Shown here: piece after piece, positions 12,001 through 24,000 of the stretch
How the letters are laid out: every line of letters begins with the position of its first letter
Position numbering within the stretch: position 1 is the first letter of the stretch
Origin: Mya arenaria
Taxonomy: Eukaryota; Mollusca; Bivalvia; Myida; Myidae
Direction: 5' to 3'
NCBI RefSeq assembly: GCF_026914265.1
Contig: NC_069124.1
Coordinates: 89,680,628-89,744,627, forward strand
DNA: 64,000 nucleotides
Made by a program: the position numbers and the translations under genes
The notes under the pieces: model-generated
The model's input: the letters and a program-made list of their open reading frames with translations, nothing else
Database searches by the model: none
Told to the model about the DNA's origin: nothing

Positions 12001-15000
12001 TCACTTCAAAGATGATGTTACAGTCCACTACTCTCGGTTTAAGGGGGAGCACCTCGAGGGCTTCATCGCTTGCCTCCAGCAGCCCCTCGTCCGCGCAAAC
12101 CACCGCAATCTCGTCATCCGGCCGCATACCGGCACACATCGGGATCTGTACATGCACGCCCTTTTTGGGCTGCTTTCCTGCACAGAGGTTTATACATCAG
12201 TATGATTGTTTTGTAAACCATCGCGAGTTCAAATACCTGAAAACATCTATATTAAACAAATATTATCCCCCAGAAAGAGGGCGGTATTGAATAATGAGCT
12301 TCCGATGAATGGGGATCAACTACTCTTATAAAAAGGCTAACATCATGGACAATAAAAAATTATCGCTCGCATGATCAATTTTTTTAAAGCATCGGTTGAT
12401 ATTCTAGATAGAAATGTTGACTGACACTACGTTCATTGTTCAAATTTAATAAACAACCGAAATGAAAATATTTAATTTAACCTTGAACATTTATTTGATA
12501 GACGTCCGTCAGCAAGTTTGGATTTTGCACGACCGGCGGAGGTCTGACGGCTTTTGTTTTGGATGTCCGAGAGTCACTCTTTCCGGATTTCATCTGTCCT
12601 CGCGAGGCAGGTTTATCCGGGGCCTTACCACCAGAACCCCCTGGCTGGTCACCGCCCGGCTCCAGCTCCTCAACCGACTCCTCCCCGCCCTCGTCGTGCG
12701 TCTCATACACCTGGAACAATCAGTTTATATCGATAAATTTTAACATTGATTTAGGATCAGTATCCGCTCGATGTGACCTTAGCGCTTTAGAGACATAATA
12801 TTATACCGGTCTGATTTAAAAAAAATCTGGCGGAAGTTTTGAAGTTTCTACATCACAATATATGACTTATTTATGACCATGAACACGTTTTCAAGTAGCA
12901 AATACTCTTTTTATTGCTATACGTTCCTTATCCAGCCAGCTAGCCGCCTACCTGCAGACTGAGCACAGTGTCCTCCTCGAAGGTCCCCGCGGTCACATCC
13001 AGTCGAAACTGCTGCTCCATGTCGGAGGTGATGCTAGTCCCCTCGTCTGCGCAGACACGATTCTCCTCGCGCCGCGGACGGAGGAACACCACGCATACAC
13101 AGTTGGTTTCTGGTACAAGCACCACCTCCAGGGGGCAGTAGTGAACCTATAAAGCGAGGGAACATTGTATTGTAGGAATGAGCAAGGGGACAACTATCGC
13201 AACTGCATGTATTTTCCATTTGTTTGTTTTTCTCAAATAATAGCTGGTTGGTATCTTAGATCGTTTCTTACGAGCAATGGGAAACAGTATTAGGTTTTAT
13301 GTATATCCCCTATTTTAAGTACAAGGTGAATGTGTCCACCGACCTTATTCTCTGTGACACAGGCCTCCACAGACCGGTCCTCGTCCTTGCAGTTGATGAA
13401 CCTGAGGACCATCTGCTCCTTTTCAGAGGGTGCCTTGTACAGCGGGAGGTGGATTACAGCCGGACAGTCCTTGTTCACTTCGAACACCCGGATGTGAAAC
13501 ACGTCGCTCAGAACCGTCTCTTCAGCGTGCTGGGGCAAGGACATCGAGCTGTTTTCCGCCTTTTCCCGGCGGCAGTAAAACCCCGTCGGAAACTCCCCAG
13601 GAATGTCAAACTTTGTGATTATGACCCCGACACGCTCGATTTTCATTGCCTTTTCCACTTGACGTCTGCTGATTTTCATTCCTTTGGCCTGTATGTACCT
13701 ACAAGAGACAATAGATTGAGTGATGTATTTACCTGCACGAGTCAGTAGATTGAGTGATGTATGTATCAACACGAGTCAGTAGATTGAGTGATGTATGTAC
13801 CTACACGAGTCACTAGATTGAGTGATGTATGTACCTACACGAGTCACTAGATTGAGAGATGTATGTACCTACACGAGTCAGTAGACTGAGTGATGTATGT
13901 ACCTGCACGAGTTAGTAGACTGAGTGATGTATGTACCTACACGAGTCAGTAGACTGAGTGATGTATGTACCTACACGAGTCAGTAGACTGAGTGATGTGT
14001 GTACCAACACGAGTCAGTAGATTGAGTGATGTATGTACCTACACGAGTCAGTAGATTGAGTGATGTATGTACCTACACGAGTCACTAGATTGAGAGATGT
14101 ATGTACCTACACGAGTCAGTAGACTGAGTGATGTATGTACCTGCACGAGTTAGTAGACTGAGTGATGTATGTACCTACACGAGTCAGTAGACTGAGTGAT
14201 GTGTGTACCTACACGAGTCAGTAGATTGAGTGATGTGTGTACCAACACGAGTCAGTAGATTGAGTGATGTATGTACCTACACGAGTTAGTAGACTGAGTG
14301 ATGTATGTACCTGCACGAGTTAGTAGACTGAGTGATGTGTGTACCAACACGAGTCAGTAGATTGAGTGATGTGTGTACCAACACGAGTCACTAGATTGAG
14401 TGATGTATGTACCAACACGAGTCACTAGATTGAGTGATGTATGTACCAACACGAGTCACTAGATTGAGTGATGTATGTACCAACACGAGTCAGTAGATTG
14501 AGTGATGTATGTACCTACACGAGTCAGTAGATTGAGTGATGTATTTACCTGCACGAGTGAGTAGATTGAGTGATGTATGTACCTACACGAGTCACTAGAT
14601 TGAGTGATGTATGTACCAACACGAGTCACTAGATTGAGTGATGTATGTACCTACACGAGTCAATAGATTGAGTGATGTATGTACCTGCACGCTACACGAG
14701 TCAATAGATCTAGTGATGTATGTACCTACACGAGTCAGTAGATTGAGTGATGCATCTGCCTGCACGAGTCAGTAGATTGAGTGATGTATGTACCTGCACG
14801 AGTCAATAGATTGAGTGATGTATGTTCCAACACGAGTCAGTAGATTGAGTGATGTATGTACCTGCACGAGTCAATAGATTGAGTGATGTATGTACCTGCA
14901 CGCTACACGAGTCAATAGATTGAGTGATGTATGTACCAACACAAGTCACTAGATTTAGTGATGTATGTACCTACACGAGTCAGTAGATTGGGTGATGTAT

Positions 15001-18000
15001 GTACCTGCACGAGTCAGTAGATTGGGTGATGTATGTACCTGCACGAGTCAGTAGATTGGGTGATGTATGTACCTGCACGAGTCAGTAGATTGGGTGATGT
15101 ATGTACCTACACGAGTCAGTAGATTGAGTGATGTATGTACCTGCACGAGTGAGTAGATTGGGTGATGTATGTACCTACACGAGTCAGTAGATTGAGTGAT
15201 GTATGTACCTGCACGAGTCAGTAGATTGGGTGATGTATGTTCCAACACGAGTCAGTAGATTGGGTGATGTATGTACCTGCACGAGTCAGTAGATTGAGTG
15301 ATGTATGTTCCAACACGAGTCAGTAGATTGAGTGATGTATGTACCTGCACGAGTCAGTAGATTGGGTGATGTATGTACCTGCACGAGTCAGTAGATTGGG
15401 TGATGTATGTACCTGCACGAGTCAGTAGATTGAGTGATGTATGTTCCAACACGAGTCAATAGATTGAGTGATGTATGTACCTGCACGAGTCAGTAGATTG
15501 GGTGATGTATGTACCTGCACGAGTCAGTAGATTGAGTGATGTATGTTCCAACACGAGTCAGTAGATTGAGTGATGTATGTACCTACACGAGTCAGTAGAT
15601 TGAGTGATGTATGTACCTGCACGAGTCAGTAGATTGGGTGATGTATGTACCTGCACGAGTCAGTAGATTGAGTGATGTATGTACCTACACGAGTCAGTAG
15701 ATTGGGTGATGTATGTACCTGCACGAGTCAGTAGATTGAGTGATGTATGTACCTGCAAGAGTCAGTAGATTGGGTGATGTATGTACCTGCACGAGTCAGT
15801 AGATTGAGTGATGTATGTACCTACACGAGTCAGTAGATTGGGTGATGTATGTACCTGCACGAGTCAGTAGATTGGGTGATGTATGTACCTGCACGAGTCA
15901 GTAGATTGAGTGATGTATGTTCCAACACGAGTCAGTAGATTGAGTGATGTATGTACCTGCACGAGTCAGTAGATTGGGTGATGTATGTACCTGCACGAGT
16001 CAGTAGATTGGGTGATGTATGTACCTACACGAGTCAGTAGATTGAGTGATGTATGTACCTGCACGAGTGAGTAGATTGGGTGATGTATGTACCTACACGA
16101 GTCAGTAGATTGAGTGATGTATGTACCTGCACGAGTCAGTAGATTGGGTGATGTACCTGCACGAGTCAGTAGATTGGGTGATGTATGTACCTTCACGAGT
16201 CACTAGATTGAGTGATGTATGTACCTACACGAGTCAGTAGACTGAGTGATGTATGTACCTGCACGAGTCATTAGACTGAGTGATGTATGTACCTACACGA
16301 GTCAGTAGATTGAGTGATGTATGTTCCAACACGAGTCAATAGATTGAGTGATGTATGTTCCAACACGAGTCAATAGATTGAGTGATGTATGTTCCAACAC
16401 GAGTCAGTAGATTGAGTGATGTATGTACCAACACGAGTCAGTAGATTAAGTGATGTATGTACCTACACGAGTCAGTAGATTGAGCGATGTATGTACCTAC
16501 ACGAGTCAATAGATTTAGTGATTTTCTTTTGGAAAAAAAAATGTATTACAACAAGTGACTATCACATTTATGATTAATCTATATGATTAGTGTGGTATAC
16601 TAGTAAACATATAAAGGGATCGTACCCGGCGCTCATAGCGATCAGCAGGGTGGCATACATACGTAGATTCTCCCGGATGGAGCTGTTCTTTGCGACATCT
16701 TCAGGCCTCTTTTTCTCCTGTGTAAAAGCGACTACATGAATATAAGCATCGAAAGTTTACTATCCATCATAAACTACAGGGAAACAACAAAAGTAAACAC
16801 GCCTTGCGGGTGCTGTCTAAAAAGACAGTATTGCACGTAAAGGAAGACATGATTTTAACGAGTACATGTATATGGACTCAAGTTTTAAGGTTGATTTACA
16901 AAATACCCAGAAGGCCATTGCCCATAAAGACAAATAAAAATACAATTACAATGTGTGTACATTGTGCATTCATAAATGCATTACAAAATATAACAATTAA
17001 CTAGAAATAAGCCTGAATATCGAATAAGCATATACAACAACTACAGATGTAAATTGAAATACTTCATATTGTAATGTTTTTATCAAAATTGAATTTTGGG
17101 GTTGTTTAAAACATGTTTGTGCTAGTGTTAAATATTCATAGAAATGTACGTCTGTGCTGTCGCTATTTAAATATTCATAGAAATGTACGTCTGTGCTGTC
17201 ACTATTTAAATATTCATAGAAATGTACGTCTGTGTTGTCGCTATTTTAATATTCATAGAAATGTACGTCTGTGCTGGCTCTATTTTCTTAATTAGTTTGT
17301 GGACACAGTATATCTACATTGTTAGTGGCAGCGGTATTGGCGCCTTTAATGAGCAGTCCTTCCATGGCTTCCTGTGCTCCGGTCGCCAGCGCCGTGTGGA
17401 GCGGCGTATCTCCCGTCAGCTGAAACGTACAGAATCACAAGATATAATCGAGTTGCCTAAAACACTAAAAAGAACCTGCATAGACTTTGACGGATATGGC
17501 ATAGATCTGCGTATGAAATAATTATAAAAAACTATTACAAATATTTAAATATAGGCCTTAAACGTACTTTATTCTTCACGTTCGGGTCCATGCCGAGGTC
17601 GACAAGCGTCTCTATGACGTCCATGGTCTGGGAGAGTATAGCTTTGTGTAGTGGCGCGTCACCCTCCTGTGGCAAACGGTAAAAAAGAGTTTTATCGCGC
17701 TTGGTATGTAGCAAATGTACCACATGTAATTACACACATGCGTAACACGTCCCATCAAATAAACCAAAACAGCATTAATTAAATGACTGTAATATGTAGC
17801 TCACGAGTTGATTGAGGGGGTTTAGAGCGCATTTCCGGTGTTTCAGGTATCGGACAAGGTCGAGATAGCCACCCCGCGCTGCGTAGTGCATCGCCGTGTT
17901 CCCGTGCTGGAATTAGAAGACGACAAGAGGATTTATAATCGCCGTGTTCCCGTTCTGGGAATTAAAGACGATGAGAGGATTTATTATCGCCGTGTTTCCG

Positions 18001-21000
18001 TTCTGGGAATTAACTTTAGACGATGAGAGGATTTATTGTTGTGTTCCCGTTCTGGGAATAATAGACGACTAGAGGATTTAAAATCGCCGCGTTCCGCTGC
18101 TTGGAATTAAAACGAGGAAAGGATATATTATCGCCGTGTTCCCGTTCTGGGAATAATAGATGAGGATTTATAATCGCCATTTTCCAGTTCCGGGAAGAAT
18201 AGATGATTAAAGGATATATTAGGCCAAAAAAATAATATACCTGTGTTTCCGGTAACATGGCGAAAAAAATAGGGTCGGTCGGTCTGGTTTTTTTTTTTTT
18301 TTTACAGTTTCGATTTTATGCAAAATCCTGTGCATCATATCAATTTTATTATATCCAAGCATTCCATACGTAACAGATAGTCAGAAAAAAGCATTGTTTA
18401 AATAAATCCTTGCCTTCGACTACCGTATTTTCCCGCCAATTTTGCCGATGAAATTTGTTTGTTTTTGTATACAATACTCCTTTATAAGTCGCGATCGGTT
18501 TTTCAGAACAAATCCAGCACTTCAATTTCTACAAATCTATGATGATGTTCTAGCGAAACAGTCATTTATCAACTAAATTTGTTAATTTGCTTGAAGAAAA
18601 TAGCCGATTTTCTTGTAAACTATTTAAGCTCTCTTATATGGAGGTAGGTTAATTTTCTTACCAACCTAGAAGAAATCCTGGCAATCAAATGGTATCATAC
18701 GGTATTCAACCGACCGATTTAAATACAAACCATAGCTACGCACCTCTGATCTTATAGCTCGTGCTATGACGTCACAAATTGTACTGTTTGATCTGCGGCA
18801 GACACATTCCTATACATGTGTTGTTATAACTTTCGCAGGTTTTTGTTTGGATTTCAATTGATGGGACTTAAATTATGCGAAATAAATTAACATTGATAAC
18901 TGCGGATACATTAATGTAACGATTAATGAAATGTGAACCTCGCAGATAAGCCTGCATGAATTCGCAAAGCCTAATCGTAAGAAGCCTGCATGATATACGC
19001 AAAGCCTAATTTAAAAAACGTAAGTTCTATTTTGGACGTGGATAAATAACAACGCGAACTATATCCTAAATATTTTCATTATAAAGACAGCAAAATGCGT
19101 CTCCTGTGATCAACCACGTGTTTGGACCATAAACATGCGTTTGCCAATTTAAAGATATCGGACAGGGATCGCCGAACTCCGCCATTTTGTTTCCCTGTTG
19201 ACAAAGCGTCTCGGTAATACATAATCAGGCATGAAAGTTTATTTTCCGAGAACAGAGACAGCCAAACAACGAAAATAACGACGAAATAATATATGATTTT
19301 TTTTTACTTTTATGCCTAAAAAACGATAAGGGTCGGCGAGGAAAAAATAGGGTCGGTCGGGTTACCGGAAACACAGGTTGTTTTTTTTTGGGGCCTTATC
19401 GCCGTGTTCCCGTTCTGGGAATAATAGACGACGAGAGGACTTATAAACGCCATTTTCCAGTTCCAGGAAGAATAGATGATTAAAGTATTTATTATCGCCG
19501 TGTTCCGGTTCTGGGAAGGATAGACGACTATAGGATTCATGATCGTCCTGTTCCCGTGCTGGATCATACAGACGACTGGAAGAGTCATCATTAATAAAAA
19601 CCAACCAGTGAGAAAAACAAAATCGATGATGATCAATAAAATTATGATCAATTGTCCTTTTTATTAAGTATAGCACAGGGTTATGCCAAATACGTATGTG
19701 CATCTTAGATAACAAACTGCCAAATTAAACCGACAGTGTCCGAAAGTTACCATGTAAATTAAAAAAAACTACTTGCTTAAAAAACCTCCCTGGTTTAATG
19801 TGTGTTTGAACCCTGGTGCAATTATCACAGAGTGTTGAATATGTGCGTCATTGGCTGAATGTTTGTGTTTGGACATGATGCAAATATCAGTCTCCTTGGC
19901 TGAATGTTTGTGTTAGGACATGACACAAGTGTCAGTATCCTTGGTTGAATGTTTGTGTCTGGACACGATGCAAGTATCAGTAAACATGGCTGAATTTTTG
20001 TGTTAGGACATGACACAAGTGTCAGTATCCATGGCTGAATGTTTGTGTAAGGACATGACACAAGTGTCAGTATCCATGGCTGAATATTTGTGTTAGGACA
20101 TGACACAAGTGTCAGTATTCATGGCTGAATGTTTGTGTAAGGACATGACACAAGTGTCAGTATCCATGGCTGAATATTTGTGTTAGGACATGACACAAGT
20201 GTCAGTATCCTTGGCTGAATAATTGTGTAAGGACATGACACAAGTGTCAGTATCCATGGCTGGATGTTAGTGTATGGACACGATGAAAGTATCAGTCTCC
20301 TTGGCTGAATGTTTGTGTTAGGACATGCAACAAGTGTCAGTATCCATGGCTGAATATTTTTGTTTGAACATGGTACAATTATCAGTCTCCTTGGCTGAAT
20401 GTTTGTGTTAGGACATGACACAGGTGTCAGTATCCCTGGCTGAATGTTTATGTATGGACATGATGCAATTGTCAGTATCCTTGGCTAAATATTTGTGTTA
20501 GGACATGTCAAAAGTGTCAGTATCCCTGGCTGAATGTTTGTGTTAGGACATGCAGCAAGTGTCAGTACCCTTGGCTGAATGTTTGTGTTAGGACATGATG
20601 CAATTGTCAGTATCCTTGGCTGAATGTTTGTGTTAGGACATGACACAAGTGTCAGTATCCTTGGCTGAATGTTTGTGTTAGGACATGACGCACGTGTCAG
20701 TATCCTTGGCTGAATGTTTGTGTTAGGACATGACACAAGTGTCAGTCTCCTTGGCTGAATGTTTGTGTTAGGACATGATGCAAGTGTCAGTACCATTGGC
20801 TGAATGTTTGTGTTAGGACATGATGCAATTGTCAGTATCCTTGGCTGAATGTTTGTGTTAGGACATGACACAAGTGTCAGTATCCTTGGCTGAATGTTTG
20901 TGTTAGGACATGACGCACGTGTCAGTATCCTTGGCTGAATGTTTGTGTTAGGACATGACACAAGTGTCAGTATCCTTGGCTGAATGTTTGTGTTTGGGCA

Positions 21001-24000
21001 TGACACAAGTGTCAGTATCCTTGGCTGATAGTTTGTGTTAGGACATGACACAAGTGTCATTATCATTGGCTGAATATTTGTGTTTGGGCATGACACAAGT
21101 GTCAGTATCCTTGGCTGAATGCTCGTGTTAGGACATGATTCAAGTGTCAGTATCCTTGGCTGAATGTTAATGTTTGGACACGATGAAAGTATCAGTCTCC
21201 TTGGCTATATGTTTGTGCTAGGACATGATGAAAGTATCAGTATCCTTGGCTGAATGTTTGTGTTAGGACATGATGCAAGTGTCAGTACCCTTGGCTAAAT
21301 GTTTGTGTTTGGACATGACACAAGTGTCAGTATCCTTGGCTGAATGTTTGTGGTGTTTGGACATGACGCAAGTGTCAGTATCCTTGGCTGAATGTTTGTG
21401 TTAGGACATGACACAAGTGTCAGTATCCTTGGCTGAATGTTTGTGTTTGGACATGACACAAGTGTCAGTCTCCTTGGCTGAATGTTTGTGTTTGGACATG
21501 ACACAAGTGTCAGTCTCCTTGACTGGATGTTGGTGTTTGGACATGCAGCAAGTGTCAGTGTCAGTATCCTTGGCTGAATGTTTGAGTTAGGACATGACAC
21601 AAGTGTCAGTCTCCTTGGCTGAATGTTTGTGTTTGGACATGACACAAGTGTCAGTCTCCTTGGGTGAATGTTTGTGTTTGGACATGACACAAGTGTCAGT
21701 CTCCTTGGCTGAATGTTGGTATTTGGACATGCAGCAAGTGTCAGTATCCTTGGCTGAATGTTTGTGTTAGGACATGACACAAGTGTCAGAATCCTAAGCT
21801 GAATGTTTGTGTTAAGGCATAACACAAGTGTCAGTATCCTTGGCTGAATGTTTGTGTTAGGACATGACACAAGTGTCAGTATCCTTCGCTGAATGTTTGT
21901 GTTTGGACATGCAGCAAGTGTCAGTATCCTTGGCTGAATGTTGGTGTTAGGACATGCAGCAAGTGTCAGTATCCTTGGCTGAATGTTTGTGTTTGGACAT
22001 GACACAAGTGTCAGTATCCTTGGCTGAATGTTTGTGTTTGGACATGATCCAAGTGTCAGTATCCTTGGCTGAATGTTGGTGTTTGGACATACAGCAAGTG
22101 TCAGTATCCTTGGCTGAATGTTTGTGTTTGGGCATGACACAAGTGTCAGTATCCTTGGCTGAATGTTTGTGTTTGGGCCTGACACAAGTGTCAGTATCCT
22201 TGGCTGAATGTTGGTGTTTGGACATGCAGCAAATGTCTGTATCCTTGGCTAAATGTTGGTGTTTGGACATGCAGCAAGTGTCAGTATCCTTGGCTGAATG
22301 TTGGTGTTAGGACATGCAGCAAGTGTCAGTATCATTGGCTGAATGTTGGTGTTTGGACATGATCCAAGTGTCAGTATCCTTGGCTGAATGTTGGTGTTTG
22401 GACATACAGCAAGTGTCAGTATCCTTGGCTGAATGTTTGTGTTTGGGCATGACACAAGTGTCAGTATCCTTGGCTGAATGTTTGTGTTTGCGCCTGACAC
22501 AAGTGTCAGTATCCTTGGCTGAATGTTTGTGTTTGGGCCTGACACAAGTGTCAGTATCCTTGGCTGAATGTTGGTGTTTGGACATGCAGCAAATGTCTGT
22601 ATCCTTGGCTAAATGTTGGTGTTTGGACATGCAGCAAGTGTCAGTATCCTTGGCTGAATGTTGGTGTTAGGACATGCAGCAAGTGTCAGTATCATTGGCT
22701 GAATGTTGGTGTTAGGACATGCAGCAAGTGTCAGTGTCCTTGGCTGAATGTTGGTGTTAGGACATGCAGCAAGTGTCAGTGTCCTTGGCTGAATGTTGGT
22801 GTTAGGACATGCAGCAAGTGTCAGTGTCCTTGGCTGAATGTTGGTGTTAGGACATGCAGCAAGTGTCAGTGTCCTTGGCTGAATGTTGGTGTTTGGACAT
22901 GCAGCAAGTTTCAGTGTCCTTGGCTGAATGTTGGTGTTTGGACATGCAGCAAGTGTCAGTATCCTTGGCTGAATGTTGGTGTTTGGACATGCAGCAAGTG
23001 TCAGTATCCTTGGCTGAATGTTGGTGTTAGGACATGCAGCAAGTGTCAGTATCCTTGGCTGAATGTTGGTGTTAGGACATGCAGCAAGTGTCAGTATCCT
23101 TGGCTGAATGTTGGTGTTAGGACATGCAGCAAGTGTCAGTATCCTTGGCTGAATGTTGGTGTTAGGACATGCAGCAAGTGTCATTATCCTTGGCTGAATG
23201 TTGGTGTTTGGACATGCAGCAAGTGTCAGTCTCCTTGGCTGAATGTTGGTGTTTGGACATGGCGCAAGTGTCAGTGTCCTTGGCTGAATGTTGGTGTTTG
23301 GACATGCAGCAAGTGTCAGTATCCTTGGCTGAATGTTGGTGTTTGGACATGCAGCAAGTGTCAGTATCCTTGGCTGAATGTTGGTGTTTGGACATGCAGC
23401 AAGTGTCAGTATCCTTGGCTGAATGTTGGTGTTTGGACATGCAGCAAGTGTCAGTATCCTTGGCTGAATGTTGGTGTTAGGACATGCAGCAAGTGTCAGT
23501 ATCCTTGGCTGAATGTTGGTGTTAGGACATGCAGCAAGTGTCAGTATCCTTGGCTGAATGTTGGTGTTTGGACATGCAGCAAGTGTCAGTATCCTTGGCT
23601 GAATGTTGGTGTTTGGAAGTGTAAGTATCCAGTACACGTTTGTTCGTACTCGATAGAAGTGATACACCCTGGCTGTTATAATTTGTGTGTTTGAACATCT
23701 CAGATGCAAGAATAAAGGAGAGGGATGGTACTGACCATGTTTGTTCTCTGCAGGTCCTCCCCTACCGCTTCCATCAACTTAACGAGCTCGAGTTTGCCGC
23801 GCCGCGCCGCAAGGTGGAGCGGGTTGTCCCCCCTCTGAAACGCACAATACACATGCACACTGTCAGGATACTTATGATATACATGTATTGTTTTTACTAA
23901 CTCTACAACCAACCATCAATCCATTTATCAATTAATCATTTGCATTAAAACAAATGTAGTCAAAGTTTGTTAATTGAGTTGCAAACCTAATCCGGTGCTT

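Noticed and set aside
12462-12798. Plus-strand frames over this stretch
   Set aside because: Shadows of the minus-strand exon 12710-12482, which has splice sites and fits in phase.
13299-13748. 149-codon plus-strand frame
   Set aside because: Shadow of the minus-strand exon 13698-13344.
1931-23700. Possible CRISPR arrays
   Set aside because: Units are directly tandem with no unique spacers, there are no cas genes, and the genome is clearly eukaryotic.
20485-23709. Long frames with 15-residue repeats on both strands
   Set aside because: A product of the 45-bp period. Open on both strands at once, no start context, and flanked by the splice sites of a real gene.
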